This document shows, one piece after another, positions 7,652 to 7,999 of a stretch of 7,999 nt of DNA. Below the pieces are notes generated by a model. The model was not told where the DNA came from and did not search any database. It saw only the letters and a program-made list of their open reading frames with translations. A program made the translations under genes and the position numbers. Position 1 is the stretch's first letter. Each line of letters starts with the position of its first letter. The stretch spans positions 1-7,999 of the forward strand of contig JAIPIM010000188.1 of NCBI GenBank assembly GCA_021734725.1. The letters run 5' to 3'. This stretch comes from Minisyncoccota bacterium. GTDB lineage: Bacteria > Verrucomicrobiota > Lentisphaeria > Oligosphaerales > MVZH01.

Positions 7652-7864
7652 CCTGAATCCGTGAAATTTGATTTTGCCGGCGGCTACCGTTGCCGGCGGG
7701 CTGCTTCGTAACGGCTCGGCCCGCGAGTTTTACCCGGTTTTCACCGCCGGATGGCCGTCGGCAGCGGGTAGCATCGCCTCCGGTGCCCGTTAAAAGCGTT
7801 TTTGGGGCGTGAACCTTCCTGCCTCACCCGGAAGCATGCGATAAGTTTGGTTGTTATAAGTTCA
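7652..7864. other. GC-rich non-coding stretch with short direct repeat
   Basis: This stretch of about 213 bases separates the minus-strand LapA-like gene from a possible plus-strand gene at the right edge. It contains a 10-base direct repeat, TTGCCGGCGG, at 7674-7683 and 7690-7699. Each copy includes the palindrome GCCGGC, so the pair can also fold on itself. Short open frames occur on both strands but show no protein family signature. I do not recognise a riboswitch or a strong promoter. Confidence 0.4.
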
Positions 7865-7999
7865 ATGTCAACATCTTGCGTACATTTCAAAAAATGCCCG
7901 ATACCACGGGCAGCTGCGTCCGAACTTAAGGAAGACGCGGTTCGCATGGGTAACAACCTTACAGGCTACATGAATGAGGTCTTGCATGACCGAGCGCAG
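7865..7999 (+). CDS. Possible start of an unidentified gene (partial, runs off the right edge)
   Basis: An open frame begins at ATG 7865 and stays open to the last base (45 codons). It starts MSTSCVHFKK and continues through ASELKEDAVRMGNN. Composition is protein-like but matches no family I recognise. Further in-frame ATGs occur at 7946 and 7970. ATG 7946 is preceded by AAGGAAG at 7928-7934, eleven bases upstream. A competing reading in another frame starts at ATG 7986 (Met-Thr-Glu-Arg) and has a better ribosome binding site, GAGGT at 7976-7980. If that is the true start, this frame is only leader sequence. The product cannot be named from what is visible. Confidence 0.3.
   Translation, partial: MSTSCVHFKKCPIPRAAASELKEDAVRMGNNLTGYMNEVLHDRAQ
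7976..7988 (+). promoter_or_regulatory. Ribosome binding site and alternative start codon near the right edge
   Basis: GAGGT (7976-7980) matches the 16S anti-Shine-Dalgarno core and sits five bases before an ATG at 7986-7988. The following codons read Thr-Glu-Arg before the window ends. This is the best-placed initiation signal in the last 300 bases, and it competes with the upstream ATGs at 7865 and 7946 in a different frame. Confidence 0.4.

Noticed and set aside
7741..7956. A 71-codon minus-strand frame near the right edge
   Set aside because: It shows no family motif and no convincing ribosome binding site. It overlaps the more plausible plus-strand start signals.

Overview
This window looks like an ordinary chromosomal region of a Gram-negative bacterium. 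It encodes a purine-biosynthesis pair, a large exported TPR protein, and two small inner-membrane proteins. Base composition is moderately GC-rich, and genes lie on both strands with short gaps. I see no mobile element, CRISPR array, rRNA, complete tRNA or prophage signature. The unusual PurL architecture and a BamD-like TPR protein with a 'WYY..A..GYDAARLL' C-terminal segment would fit a deltaproteobacterium or a member of the PVC group (Kiritimatiellota, Verrucomicrobiota, Lentisphaerota). That placement is from memory of family members and is low confidence.

Bases 1-3588, minus strand: purL followed by purQ, the fourth step of de novo purine synthesis (FGAR to FGAM, with glutamine and ATP). 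PurL has 989 residues. This is longer than the free-standing form (about 600-750) and shorter than the glutaminase-fused form (about 1,200-1,350). The extra N-terminus carries PurS-like sequence, so the arrangement is PurS-PurL fused with a separate PurQ. The purL stop and purQ start share one base (TGATG). PurQ runs off the left edge before its catalytic His/Glu.

Bases 3589-3883: a divergent intergenic region, AT-rich next to both genes, with a weak promoter candidate facing each way.

Bases 3884-6547, plus strand: an 887-residue exported TPR protein with a signal peptide and no recognisable catalytic domain.

Bases 6588-7651, minus strand: a LapA-domain (DUF1049) small membrane protein with an apparent TTG start, a 197-base gap holding an imperfect inverted repeat, then a DUF502 two-helix membrane protein. 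The DUF502 gene ends 40 bases from the end of the TPR gene, tail to tail.

Bases 7652-7999: mostly non-coding, GC-rich with a short direct repeat. A further plus-strand gene probably begins near the right edge, with two possible starts and an unknown product.

I did not find a convincing undescribed system. The points most worth checking are the intermediate PurSL fusion with its variant motifs, the job of the orphan TPR protein, and the true start of the LapA-like gene.
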